Assembly: GCA_903927615.1 (NCBI GenBank)
Contig: CAIYNU010000095.1
Location: 20,651 to 84,650 of the forward strand
Direction of reading: 5' to 3'
Source of the DNA: an uncultured Rhodospirillales bacterium
GTDB lineage: Bacteria > Pseudomonadota > Alphaproteobacteria > Azospirillales > Azospirillaceae
Length of the DNA stretch: 64,000 nucleotides
Every line of letters begins with the position of its first letter. The first letter of the stretch is position 1. Of this stretch, positions 10,180 through 19,983 are shown in pieces. The translations under genes and the position numbers were made by a program. The notes beneath the pieces are model-generated. The model had not been told where the DNA came from. It saw only the letters and a program-made list of their open reading frames with translations, and searched no databases.

Positions 10180-10372
10180 CGCCCGTTCGACAGTTTGTTA
10201 TCAGTGAGACGGTAGCGGGAGAGGCGCGCGTCACGGGAAACGCCGGGGCGTTGCCGAGTTGGACCCGCGTCCTTCCGACGCGACAAGAAACCGAAGCAAC
10301 ACGAAGCAATAAGAAGCAATAGCTCAAGAATCAACCGAAGAGCCAAATAAAGAGCCAAATCGGAGGAAACGG

Positions 10373-10840
10373 ATGAAGATTCTTAAAGTGACGGTCGCGA
10401 TTGCTTTGCCGTTCATGCTGATGACGGTGGGGAGTCTGGTGAAGGCCGATGAGCGGGGCAATGCCGCCGAGGCCAAGGCCATGCTCGAGAAGGCGGTGGC
10501 GGCGGTCAAGGCTAACCCGACGGCCGCGCTGGCCGAGTTCGTGACCGATGCCAAGGCCAAGGACGGTCCCTATTTCGAGAAAGACCTGTATGTCTTCTGT
10601 GGCGGCCCGGACGGTAACTTCACCGCCCACCCGTCGCTGGTCGGCAAGAGCATGAAGGCCTTGATGGACAAGGCGACTCCGCCCAAGGCGGTTGGCGAGG
10701 AATTCTACAAGGCCGCCGCCGCCGGCGGCGGGGAGGTCAGCTATAGCTGGCCGTTGCCGGGTGGCGTCGAGCCCCAGAAGAAGGTCTCTATCGTCGCGCC
10801 GGTGGGCGATCAGGTCTGCGCCGTCGGGTACTATCCCTAA
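10373..10840 (+). CDS. Secreted single-Cache domain protein
   Basis: Signal peptide; DLYVFCGGPDGNFTAHPSLVGKSMKALMDK resembles sCache_2 domains of chemoreceptors; 155 aa. Confidence 0.8.
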   Translation: MKILKVTVAIALPFMLMTVGSLVKADERGNAAEAKAMLEKAVAAVKANPTAALAEFVTDAKAKDGPYFEKDLYVFCGGPDGNFTAHPSLVGKSMKALMDKATPPKAVGEEFYKAAAAGGGEVSYSWPLPGGVEPQKKVSIVAPVGDQVCAVGYYP

Positions 10841-10867
10841 GCCGTTGCGACCGGACGCATGATCGGG

Positions 10868-10899
10868 AAACCCCCGCCGGGCCTGACGGCGGGGGTTTT
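10868..10899 (+). terminator. Rho-independent terminator downstream of the Cache gene
   Basis: AAACCCCCGCC-GGGCCTGAC-GGCGGGGGTTTT: 11-bp perfect stem followed by a T run. Confidence 0.85.
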
Positions 10900-11026
10900 C
10901 GCGTCGGGGGCAGACCGGCCGGGCCCCACCCGAAAGCATCGGCCGAAAGCATCAGGTTGCGTTGGCCGCGCGCCAAGCTATAGTTCAGGGCCATTGACCG
11001 GCCAGCGTCATCGGGTGAGACAGCCA

Positions 11027-11524
11027 GTGGTTCACAAGGCAGGCACGACCAAGAAGCGGGGCGAGGTTGTTGCGCCGCCCCCCCCCAAACCGCCGGGCGC
11101 CGTGATGACTGCGCTCGATGGTCTGCTGGGCAACCAGGCGCCGATCCAGATTCCCGGGAAGATTAAGTTCCTGATGGCCAAGTTCGGGCACTGGCTGGTG
11201 ATCGGTCTGATGGTGCTGGTGCTGCCCGGGCAACTGATCTCGCTGGGCTGGCGGGCCGGCATGCTGCCGTTCGCCAGTTTGGGCGGCACCGACAGCACCC
11301 TGCAAGTGGCGTTCGCGCTCGCCACCCTGCTGTTCCTGATCGTGATGCTGATCATGGCGTTGCCCGGGCTTCAGGGCCGTAAGGTGATCGGCTGGCAGTT
11401 GCTGATGCTGTGCAACGTGATCAATACGGTTTATGGCCTGCTGAACGGCGGCATCGTCGGGCCGGTGCTGGGCATGATGATCGGCCTGTACGTGCTGTTC
11501 CAGGTGCGCCGCTACTACACCTAA
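11027..11524 (+). CDS. Small multi-pass membrane protein, unknown function
   Basis: Three to four hydrophobic helices; GTG at 11027 with GGGTGAGA upstream, alternative ATG at 11105; C9 tract near 5' end. Confidence 0.6.
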   Translation: MVHKAGTTKKRGEVVAPPPPKPPGAVMTALDGLLGNQAPIQIPGKIKFLMAKFGHWLVIGLMVLVLPGQLISLGWRAGMLPFASLGGTDSTLQVAFALATLLFLIVMLIMALPGLQGRKVIGWQLLMLCNVINTVYGLLNGGIVGPVLGMMIGLYVLFQVRRYYT

Positions 11525-11721
11525 GCCGATGGTGGGGGCGGGGTCCCGGGTTCCTCGAAATAGGCATCCTCGAATTCGGTCAGCGTCGCCCGGACGTCCT
11601 TGAGGATGGCCCGGACGATGGTGCGGTCCGGCGTGACGCACAACGTCTCGTTGACCGCCTGCCCCAATTGGCGGATGGCATGAGCCAACAGCTTGGCGGC
11701 CATCTGTTCGGTATAGTCCAT
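11521..11721 (-). CDS. Small conserved hypothetical protein (66 aa)
   Basis: MDYTEQMAAKLLAHAIRQLGQAVNETLCVTPDRTIVRAILKDVRATLTEFEDAYFEEP has coherent coding character; internal start within ORF 11521..12141. Confidence 0.5.
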   Translation of the reverse strand: MDYTEQMAAKLLAHAIRQLGQAVNETLCVTPDRTIVRAILKDVRATLTEFEDAYFEEPGTPPPPSA

Positions 11722-11824
11722 GTCCTGTCCCCGGACCTGCATGACGTGACGGTTTCCAAAGGCCACTGGCCTTGGGTGATGGTGTCCGGGGCAAGCTATA
11801 GCACAGGATCGGAGGTTGGTCCCC

Positions 11825-12169
11825 GTGGATCGCACCACCCCCGCCGTGGTCTTCGGGCACCTGTTCGCCCCCCTGCCCGGCGCCCTGCCCGAAGAACTGG
11901 TGACGGTGCTGGCCCAAGGGCCGGGCGTGCGCATCGAGCGGATCGTGTCCACCGGCCAGTCCTCGCCGCCGGGCTTCTGGTACGACCAGGACGAACACGA
12001 ATGGGTGGCGGTGCTGGCCGGATCGGCGGTGCTGCAATTCGAAGGCGAAGCCCACAGCCGGCGGTTGGTGCCCGGCGACTGGCTGCTGATTCCCGCCCAC
12101 CGCCGCCATCGGATCGACGCCACCGCCACGGCCGGAGCCACGGTGTGGCTGGCGGTGTTTTACCGGTAA
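11825..12169 (+). CDS. Cupin domain protein
   Basis: DEHEWVAVLAGSAVLQFEGEAHSRRLVPGDWLLIPAHRRHRI matches the cupin beta-barrel motif pair. Confidence 0.88.
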   Translation: MDRTTPAVVFGHLFAPLPGALPEELVTVLAQGPGVRIERIVSTGQSSPPGFWYDQDEHEWVAVLAGSAVLQFEGEAHSRRLVPGDWLLIPAHRRHRIDATATAGATVWLAVFYR

Positions 12170-12268
12170 CCGGTTTCGCCGCGTGACGACGTCCCGGACC
12201 ATGGGCCGCCGGCCTTTACAGCGCCGGCCCGACGGTGCGATAAAAAGCCGGTCCCAGGGAGTACCCTC

Positions 12269-15200
12269 ATGGCGCACCGGACGATGACGGCACCCGATCC
12301 CGATCGATATCATACGTCAGTATGCCCGGTTTCCGATAGAGCCCGGCTGCGCCTGCTGCTGCTTTTCGCCACCCTAGTCTTCTGGTCGCCGCCCGCGCAC
12401 GCCACCGAAAGCCTGCCGCCCCTCATCCCGGAGGGAGAGGTGATGACGGGGACGGCGTTGGCGGAGGTGATAAGAGGGAGCGGATGCAGCACGTCGGTCA
12501 ATGTTGCCACCCCAAGTCCGGATGACAAACAACTTGCCACCGGGTCTTGGGATGGAATGATATGCCTCTGGGACTCCAACAGCGGTCGGGAAATCCGCCA
12601 TTTCGGGACATCCCGTGAGTGGATCAGTTCGATAAAATGGAGTCCTGACGGAACGCAAGTGGCGTCTGGCTCTGGTGACCATACGGTTAGGTTGTGGGAT
12701 GCTGGCAATGGACGAGAGCTGCACCGCCTCGAAGGCCATTCCGGTTCAGTTACTTCTCTTTCTTGGAGTCATAATGGGCAGTGGATCGCAACAGGGTCCC
12801 TGGACAATACAGTGCGATTGTGGAACGTCGCAAGCGGCCAGGAATTCCGTCGTTTCAAAGGCTCTACCGAGGGAGGCGTCTGGTCGGTTGCATGGAGCCC
12901 TAACGACAGCCAACTCATTTCCGGGGCGTCAGATAAAACGGTGCGGTTGTGGGATGTTGCAACAGGTGCGGAACTTCGCCACTTTGAAGGCCACGGAGGA
13001 GCTGTCTGGTCAGTTGATTGGAGCCCAGATGGCAATAAACTCGCCTCTGGGTCTGCTGACCAAACGATTCGACTGTGGGATATCGCTAGCGGTGATGAAA
13101 TATTCCGCTTGGAAGGGCATAGTGGTGAGGTTAATTCCATTTCATGGCGTCCAGACGGCAGGCAAATCGCATCTGGATCTGATGATAGCACTGTGAGGCT
13201 ATGGGATACTGCCAGTGGGGTTGAACTCTTTCGCTTTCAAGGGCACATCTATTCAGTTGATTCGATAGCTTGGAGTCATGACGGTAAACAAATCGTCTCT
13301 GGGTCTAAAGATAATACAGTACTGTTGTGGAACGCCGCTAATGGGGATATTATTCGTCGCATTAAGGGTGGTCGCCGATCGGTTGGTGTTAGTTCACTTG
13401 CTTGGAGCCCGTACAATGGTTCCTGGGTTGCAGCAGCCTCGGAAGACAATACGGTGCGCCTATGGGACACCACCACCGGCCGCGAACTCCGTCGATTTGA
13501 TGGACACAGTAGAATAGTCCGATCGGTGGCCTGGAGTCCCGATGGTAAACAGCTTGCTTCCGGGTCCCTGGACAAAACGGTGCGACTGTGGGACGCCGCT
13601 AGTGGCCGAGAAAATCGTGTCATAAACCTTTATAGGGAAGGCAGAGACATTGCCTGGAGCCCGGATGGCAAACAACTTGCGATCCTGTCTTCCGATAAGA
13701 CGATGCGGCTATGGGATGTCGATAGCGGTCGGAAAGTCCGGGACTTCGATGGCCATGACGGGATGGTTGAGACAGTGGCTTGGAGTCCGGATAGCAAACA
13801 ACTCGCCACAGGAGCCACGGACGGTACAATCCTGTTGTGGGACGCAGTCAGTGGTCAGCAACACCTTCACGTCGAGAGCCACGGCGGTACAGTCAACTCG
13901 GTCGCTTGGAGTCCAGACGGCAGCCGGCTTGCCACGGCATTGGATGACAAGACGATAAGGTTATGGGATGTCATCAGCGGCAGGGAACTCTACAGCTTCA
14001 CGGCCCATGAGGGCATGATCAACACAGTTGCCTGGAGTCCAGACGGCAGCCAACTCGCGACCGGAGCAGAAGACAATACAGTCGGATTGTGGGATGCCGA
14101 TAACGGCCGTGAACTGCACCGCTTGGTGGGACACCAAGGACCAATCCGTTCGGTTGCTTGGAGTCCCGATGGCGGCCGGGTGGTCTCCGGCTCCGAAGAC
14201 AGCACGGTGCGACTTTGGGACGCCCTCAGCGGCCAGGAGTTGTGGCAACTCACCGGAAGCACCGAAGGGCACTGGCTTGGGTGTCGCTCTGAGGGCTCGG
14301 ACAGTAAATATAATTGGCACCGCTGTTGGAGCGATGAGCAACAAAAGCATGAACGACTGAATGCAAGCGGCGAAACAGCAACTCCGGAACCGTCGACCGC
14401 CCCATCGTGGCACTTCGACAGCATTCCAAAATTGATACTGACATTATCATTGGGCGAACCTTCACAGGTAACGATTTCCGTCCAAAATACGGGCCAAGGA
14501 CCGGAGTATTGGGGACGGCTAGTGGCGTCGCCAATGAACATTATTGGCCCTTCTCCAATTCGTGTGCTAAATTCAACTGACAAATGGGCAATTCGGTTTA
14601 ATCCCGGACAGTCAAGAAACCTCTCGCTGGCCCTGATCGGCAGCAGCCGCACCGAAAACCCGCTGTCCGGGTCGGTGGATTTGGCTCTTTCGCTGGTCCA
14701 TGCCTTCGGTACCGAACCGATCGGGCGCGTGACCGCACGGGTGGCGGCGCCGGAGTTGCGGATTGCCGCGGCCAGCCTGGATGCCCGGGACTTGCGCACC
14801 CTGACGCTCAGCCTGATCAATGACGGGGCCCAGGCGGCACCCGGCCTGGTGGGCGACGCCCTGTTGCTGGAGGGTGAGGGCCCGAGTTCGTGGAAAAAAT
14901 CCTTCGAGCAGCGGATTGACCGGCCGGACCCGATTCCGCCCGGAGCCACCGTGTCCCTGGCCCTGCCCTTGCCGACCGCGGTCAGCAAGCTGGATCAGAC
15001 CGCCCGGATCGAAGTCAGTTTGCTCGGGGTGGCGCCGCCGCTCTACCGCTGGCGGCTGGAGGCGCCGGTACTGGTGCCGGGCTGGCCGGTGGCCACCTAT
15101 GCCGGACTGGTCGCGGCGGTGTTGGCGCTGATGACGCTGGCCTATTGGGCGGCGGTGCTGCGCTATCCCGTCCTGGTCGCGGTCAGCCGGCGGCCGACCG

Positions 15201-16762
15201 CGCTGCTGGAGGTGGCGCCCGAGGGGTTGGCGGCATTGGATCGGAGGTTGCGCTGGGCATTTCGCCGCCGGGGCCTGCTGGCCCGGGCCGAGGTGCCGGA
15301 ACCGCGATTCCTGCGGGCCGCCGGCTTCGCCGGTCTAACCGCCAAGGCGCAAGTCCAGGTGCTGGCCGAACGGCTGAACCTGAAATCGGTCCAGGAAGAA
15401 CCGCCGGCGCCGACCCACGGCGTCCGCATCTGGAGCGCCGAGCCGCCCGAAGACTTGCCGCTCAATCTGCCCCGGTTGCGCCTGGCCTTTCCGCCGCCGG
15501 GACTGTCCCAGGACGAGGTGCTGGAGGCGTTGCAGGCCAACGAGCACGGGCGCGGGGTGGTGGCGCTGGTCATCGCCGGTGATCCCGAGCAACGGCAAGC
15601 CCTGCGGGCCTCGGCACTGGATCCCGACGCCATGGTCGCGGTCCCGGACGGTGCCGGCCTGACCGCGTTGCTGCTGGCGGCGGCGCCCCTGGCGGTGCTG
15701 GCCCGACTGATCTCGAACGACGTCCGGGTGACCCAGATTTCGCTGTACAAGGCGAACCATGGCGTCGACAAGACCCTGGGCTTTTTTGGCCGGGAACGGG
15801 AACTGGTCCAAATCCTGAATCGCGAGCCCGGAAACTATTTTCTGATTGCCGCCCGTCAGATCGGCAAGACCAGCCTGATGCAGGAAATCAAGCGGCGTTG
15901 CGGACAGCGGCCGGGGCTCGACGCCCTCTATTGCTCGCTCACCGATGCCGATCCGGTGGCGCCGCTGGCCCACGCGCTGAAACTGCCGGTGGATGCCGGG
16001 TTGGCGGAGGTCCTGGCGGCGCTGCCGCCGCCGCCCGGAACCCGGCGGCTGGTGCTGATCGACGAGGCCGACCTCTTCGTCGCCGCCGAGGCCGGGCGCG
16101 GCTTCCCGCTGCTGTCGGCTTTCCGCACGCTCTCCGCGGAAGGGCGGGTCCATTTCATCCTGGCCGGCTTCTGGGAGTTGTACCGGACGGTCGGGTTTGA
16201 CTATCAGTCGCCACTTCGCAACTTTGGCGACGAATTGCGCCTGGGGCCGCTGGAGCGCGACGCGGCGCTGAAGCTTGCCACCGAGCCGATGGCGGCGCTC
16301 AATCTGCACTATGCCGACCCGGCGCTGCCCGAACGCATCTATGAGCGCACCGGCGGCCGGGCCAATCTGATCGCCATCGTCTGCGACCGGTTGCTGGCCG
16401 GCCTGGACGGCCGGACCCGGGTGATTGACGCCGCGGCGGTGAACAGGGCGCTGAACCAGGACCAACTGTTCTCGGCGTTCCGGGGATGGGATACCCTGTC
16501 CGGGGACCAGTCCGAGCAGGCCCGCGCCGACAACCGGCTGGATCGCCGGATCGTGCTGGCCACCGTGGGCCAGGGGTCCTTCACCGCCGGCAGTCTGCAA
16601 CGCCGGCTGGCCGCGACCGGCGAACCCCAGGAAGTAACCGAGATCGACCGGGCGTTGTTGCGCCTCCAGATCGCCGCCATCGTGCGGCGGGAGGCCGATG
16701 GGGTTTATCGGTACACGGTGCCGCTGTTTGTCGACATGTTGCGGGAGTTCGATCTTCAGTGA
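12269..16762 (+). CDS. Exported WD40 (14 repeats) - transmembrane - STAND/AAA-like ATPase protein
   Basis: N-terminal signal peptide ending AHA; 14 WD40 repeats (SVAWSPDGKQLASGSxDKTVRLWDxxSGRELRRFxGH); TM helix YAGLVAAVLALMTLAYWAAVL; FFGRERELVQIL + AARQIGKTSLM (Walker A) + LVLIDEADLF (Walker B) + C-terminal winged-helix-like tail. Confidence 0.9.
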   Translation: MAHRTMTAPDPDRYHTSVCPVSDRARLRLLLLFATLVFWSPPAHATESLPPLIPEGEVMTGTALAEVIRGSGCSTSVNVATPSPDDKQLATGSWDGMICLWDSNSGREIRHFGTSREWISSIKWSPDGTQVASGSGDHTVRLWDAGNGRELHRLEGHSGSVTSLSWSHNGQWIATGSLDNTVRLWNVASGQEFRRFKGSTEGGVWSVAWSPNDSQLISGASDKTVRLWDVATGAELRHFEGHGGAVWSVDWSPDGNKLASGSADQTIRLWDIASGDEIFRLEGHSGEVNSISWRPDGRQIASGSDDSTVRLWDTASGVELFRFQGHIYSVDSIAWSHDGKQIVSGSKDNTVLLWNAANGDIIRRIKGGRRSVGVSSLAWSPYNGSWVAAASEDNTVRLWDTTTGRELRRFDGHSRIVRSVAWSPDGKQLASGSLDKTVRLWDAASGRENRVINLYREGRDIAWSPDGKQLAILSSDKTMRLWDVDSGRKVRDFDGHDGMVETVAWSPDSKQLATGATDGTILLWDAVSGQQHLHVESHGGTVNSVAWSPDGSRLATALDDKTIRLWDVISGRELYSFTAHEGMINTVAWSPDGSQLATGAEDNTVGLWDADNGRELHRLVGHQGPIRSVAWSPDGGRVVSGSEDSTVRLWDALSGQELWQLTGSTEGHWLGCRSEGSDSKYNWHRCWSDEQQKHERLNASGETATPEPSTAPSWHFDSIPKLILTLSLGEPSQVTISVQNTGQGPEYWGRLVASPMNIIGPSPIRVLNSTDKWAIRFNPGQSRNLSLALIGSSRTENPLSGSVDLALSLVHAFGTEPIGRVTARVAAPELRIAAASLDARDLRTLTLSLINDGAQAAPGLVGDALLLEGEGPSSWKKSFEQRIDRPDPIPPGATVSLALPLPTAVSKLDQTARIEVSLLGVAPPLYRWRLEAPVLVPGWPVATYAGLVAAVLALMTLAYWAAVLRYPVLVAVSRRPTALLEVAPEGLAALDRRLRWAFRRRGLLARAEVPEPRFLRAAGFAGLTAKAQVQVLAERLNLKSVQEEPPAPTHGVRIWSAEPPEDLPLNLPRLRLAFPPPGLSQDEVLEALQANEHGRGVVALVIAGDPEQRQALRASALDPDAMVAVPDGAGLTALLLAAAPLAVLARLISNDVRVTQISLYKANHGVDKTLGFFGRERELVQILNREPGNYFLIAARQIGKTSLMQEIKRRCGQRPGLDALYCSLTDADPVAPLAHALKLPVDAGLAEVLAALPPPPGTRRLVLIDEADLFVAAEAGRGFPLLSAFRTLSAEGRVHFILAGFWELYRTVGFDYQSPLRNFGDELRLGPLERDAALKLATEPMAALNLHYADPALPERIYERTGGRANLIAIVCDRLLAGLDGRTRVIDAAAVNRALNQDQLFSAFRGWDTLSGDQSEQARADNRLDRRIVLATVGQGSFTAGSLQRRLAATGEPQEVTEIDRALLRLQIAAIVRREADGVYRYTVPLFVDMLREFDLQ

Positions 16763-16895
16763 ACCCGCCTGTGAGTGGGCCGGAAATTGGCATGAACATT
16801 GCTTATCATTAACCAGCCGCGCCGGTGCTTTGATTTTTGATGCGCAGGCATCAAAACTTGACTAAGAATCGTGCGTGCAGCAGTCGATTTCAGCA

Positions 16896-19800
16896 ATGGC
16901 CAGGCCCGTCATGTATCATATCCTCCGCCGTGAGACGTTTTCCGACACATCCTTCTTGTGGGATGTCCAGGCGCCCGACGTGGCCCAAGCCGCTCAGCCG
17001 GGCCAGTTCATCATGCTGCGGCTGTATGAAGGCAGCGAACGCATTCCGCTGACCATCGCCGATTTCGACGCCAACCGCGGCACCATCACCATCGTGGTCC
17101 AGGCCCTGGGCAAGACCACCCGCCAGATGCGCGACGCCTATCAGGCCGGTGACACCTTCCACGACTTCGTGGGGCCGCTGGGCGAACCCCAGCGCATCGA
17201 GAAAATCGGCCATGTGGTGTTGGTCGGCGGTGGCTTGGGGGTGGCCCCGATCTATCCCCAGCTGCGCGCCTTCAAGCAGGCCGGCAACCGCACCACCGCG
17301 ATCATGGGCTTCCGCTCCCGCGAGATGCTGTTCTGGGAAGACAAGCTCGGGGATTATGCCGACGAACTGGTGGTTTGCACCGACGACGGCAGCTATGGCC
17401 GCGCCGGCTTCGTCACCACGGCGTTGAACGACCTGCTGCTCCGGGAAAAGCCGGATCTGGTGGTGGCCATCGGGCCGCTGCCGATGATGCAGGCCTGCGT
17501 CGAGACCACCCGCCCGTTCGGGGTGAAGACCATCGTTTCGCTGAATACCATTATGGTGGACGGCACCGGCATGTGCGGTTCGTGCCGGGTGACGGTGGGG
17601 AACGAGGTCAAGTTCGCCTGTGTCGACGGCCCGGACTTCGACGGCCATCTGGTGGACTTCAAGGAACTCAATGCCCGGCAAAAGCGGTTCAAAAGCCAGG
17701 AATCCGAAGCCAGCACCCAGTTCGCCCATATCTGCAATCTGGAAAAGCAGCTCTTCAAGGAGGGCAAGCGCAGTTACAAGAAACTGGCCCAGCTTGCGCC
17801 CCATCAGGTTCCGATGCCGGAACGGGACGCGCACGAACGCGCTGCGAACTTCAAGGAAGTCAATCTTGGCTACACCATGGAGGACGCCTACCGGGAAGCC
17901 GAGCGTTGCATCCAGTGCGCCAAGCCCACCTGTATTTCCGGCTGCCCGGTGGCGGTGGATATTCCGGCCTTCATTCGCCATGTCCTGATTCGCGACATCG
18001 ATGGTGCGCTCGATGTGATTTACCGCACCAGCGTCTTTCCCTCGATCTGCGGCCGGGTCTGTCCCCAGGAAAGCCAGTGCGAGAGCCAGTGCGTGATCGC
18101 CCGCAAGATGGAACCGGTGGCCATCGGCCGTCTGGAACGGTTCGTCGGCGACCATGCCCGGCCACCCAAGCCGACCCCCCTGCGGTTCGCCCAACCGTTG
18201 GGCCGGGTGGCCATCGTCGGCTCGGGTCCGGCGGGTCTGGCCGCCGCCGCCGATCTGGTGCGCTTTGGCGCCGAGGTGACGGTTTATGAGGCGCTGCATG
18301 TGCTGGGTGGCGTGCTTCAGTACGGCATCCCATCATTCCGCCTGCCCCGGGAGATCATCGACCGCGAGGTGCAGCGCCTGAAAGACACCGGCGTCCGGTT
18401 CGAGACCAACAAGGTGATCGGCAAGACCTTTACCGTGCCCCAACTCCTGGAACAGCGGGGCTTCGACGCGGTGTTCATCGCCGCCGGGGCCGGCGCCCCT
18501 TCCTTCCTCGGCATTCCCGGCGAATTTGCCGGCCAAGTCTATTCGGCCAACGAGTTCCTGACTCGGGTCAATCTGATGGGCGGCGACAAATTCCCGTACC
18601 TGGATACGCCGATCAGCTTGGGCCAGAGTGTGGTGGTGATCGGTGCCGGCAATACCGCCATGGATTGCTTGAGGGTGGCCAAACGCCTGGGCGCCCCCAC
18701 CGTCCGGTGCGTCTACCGCCGCTCCGAGGCCGAGGCGCCCGCCCGGATCGAAGAATTGCGCCACGCCAAGGAAGAAGGCATCGAATTCTTTTTCCTTCAT
18801 GCGCCGGTTGAAATCGCCGTCGAAGACAATGGCGACGTCCATCACATCCGGTTGGAGAAGATGGCCCTGGGCGAGCCCGATGATCGCGGCCGACGCAAGC
18901 CGATTCCCCAGGGCGAGTTTGTGGACCTGGCCTGCGACACGGTGATTTACGCGCTCGGCACCAACGCCAACCCGATCGTTCCCCAGTCGACACCCGGACT
19001 GACCCTGAACAAATGGGGCCATATCACGGCCGACGAACAGACTCAGGCCACCAACCTGCCGGGGGTCTTCGCCGGCGGCGATATCGTGACCGGCGGGGCC
19101 ACGGTGATTCTGGCCATGGGCGCCGGCCGCCGCGCGGCCAAGGCCATCGGCGCGTACCTGACGGCGGGCAAGCGCAACTGGCCGATCACACCCGACCATC
19201 TGGCGGCCTTCGTGCCGCCGGTGCCGCTGACGGCTGTCGCCAAGAGCCCGACCAAGGACGCCAGTTGTCCGAAATGCCGCCGGCCGATTGAAGGGGGCGA
19301 AGCCTACATCTGCTGCGCCGGGGCGACCCTGAGCTGGCACTGCACGGCGTGCGCCAAGGTCAGCGAAGGCTTTGCCTTCCCCTACGGCGGCTGCCCGCAT
19401 TGCGGCGGCCGGTTGGAGGTGATCGAGACGGACGGCTCGAGTCGACTCGAGAACGCCGCGGCATTGATGGCGGTGCGGGCGGCCTTCGAGATCGAACTCG
19501 GTGGCCAGGCCTTCTACCGCCGGGCCGCGCTGGAAGCCCCCGAGCCGGAGTTGCGCACGCTGTTCGGCAAGCTCGCGAGCATGGAGCAGGAGCACATGGT
19601 GACGCTCTGCGCGCGGTATCACACCGAGGTGCCGGCGCCGTCGGAAGAGTTCCAGTTGGTCCGGGCCGCGGTGTTTGCCGGGATCGGGCATCACCCCGAG
19701 GATCCGGCCAATCTGTTCCGTATCGCCATCGCCTTCGAGCAGAAAGCCCAGGCCTTCTTCGCCGAACGCGGCCTTGCCGCCCCCGAAGGCACGGTGGAAC

Positions 19801-19901
19801 GACAACTGTACCGGGAACTGGCGGCCGAAGAAGCTGAACATATCGCCCTTCTCACCACCGAGCACCAACGCTGGCAAGAGGGAAAGAGCGGTTTGTTATA
19901 A
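16896..19901 (+). CDS. Fusion: NfnA/SudB-like ferredoxin-NADP reductase alpha + GltD/NfnB-like FAD/NAD(P) oxidoreductase + zinc ribbon + rubrerythrin/ferritin-like domain
   Basis: N-terminal FAD/NAD binding and CGSCRVTVG...C [2Fe-2S] ligands; CIQCAKPTCISGCPV..CGRVCPQESQCESQCV Fe-S cysteines, VAIVGSGPAGLAAAADL, VVVIGAGNTAMDC; C-terminal CPKC..CTAC..CPHCGG and two ExxH ferritin motifs (MEQEHMVTL, EEAEHIALL). Confidence 0.88.
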   Translation: MARPVMYHILRRETFSDTSFLWDVQAPDVAQAAQPGQFIMLRLYEGSERIPLTIADFDANRGTITIVVQALGKTTRQMRDAYQAGDTFHDFVGPLGEPQRIEKIGHVVLVGGGLGVAPIYPQLRAFKQAGNRTTAIMGFRSREMLFWEDKLGDYADELVVCTDDGSYGRAGFVTTALNDLLLREKPDLVVAIGPLPMMQACVETTRPFGVKTIVSLNTIMVDGTGMCGSCRVTVGNEVKFACVDGPDFDGHLVDFKELNARQKRFKSQESEASTQFAHICNLEKQLFKEGKRSYKKLAQLAPHQVPMPERDAHERAANFKEVNLGYTMEDAYREAERCIQCAKPTCISGCPVAVDIPAFIRHVLIRDIDGALDVIYRTSVFPSICGRVCPQESQCESQCVIARKMEPVAIGRLERFVGDHARPPKPTPLRFAQPLGRVAIVGSGPAGLAAAADLVRFGAEVTVYEALHVLGGVLQYGIPSFRLPREIIDREVQRLKDTGVRFETNKVIGKTFTVPQLLEQRGFDAVFIAAGAGAPSFLGIPGEFAGQVYSANEFLTRVNLMGGDKFPYLDTPISLGQSVVVIGAGNTAMDCLRVAKRLGAPTVRCVYRRSEAEAPARIEELRHAKEEGIEFFFLHAPVEIAVEDNGDVHHIRLEKMALGEPDDRGRRKPIPQGEFVDLACDTVIYALGTNANPIVPQSTPGLTLNKWGHITADEQTQATNLPGVFAGGDIVTGGATVILAMGAGRRAAKAIGAYLTAGKRNWPITPDHLAAFVPPVPLTAVAKSPTKDASCPKCRRPIEGGEAYICCAGATLSWHCTACAKVSEGFAFPYGGCPHCGGRLEVIETDGSSRLENAAALMAVRAAFEIELGGQAFYRRAALEAPEPELRTLFGKLASMEQEHMVTLCARYHTEVPAPSEEFQLVRAAVFAGIGHHPEDPANLFRIAIAFEQKAQAFFAERGLAAPEGTVERQLYRELAAEEAEHIALLTTEHQRWQEGKSGLL

Positions 19902-19908
19902 TCCAGAC

Positions 19909-19931
19909 GGGTGTGGGCACTGCCCACACCC
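19909..19931. terminator. Perfect hairpin between convergent genes (possible bidirectional terminator)
   Basis: GGGTGTGGGCA-C-TGCCCACACCC immediately after the stop at 19901; loop is one base, no T run. Confidence 0.4.
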
Positions 19932-19983
19932 CCAAAAGGCTCGCCCGGACGTTGACGGTTTGAAGTTGGTTACGCCAAACCCG

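Noticed and set aside
12500-14270. DNA-level tandem repeat or CRISPR-like array
   Set aside because: Periodicity of ~126 nt arises from in-frame WD40 repeats with divergent sequence; no spacer/repeat structure.
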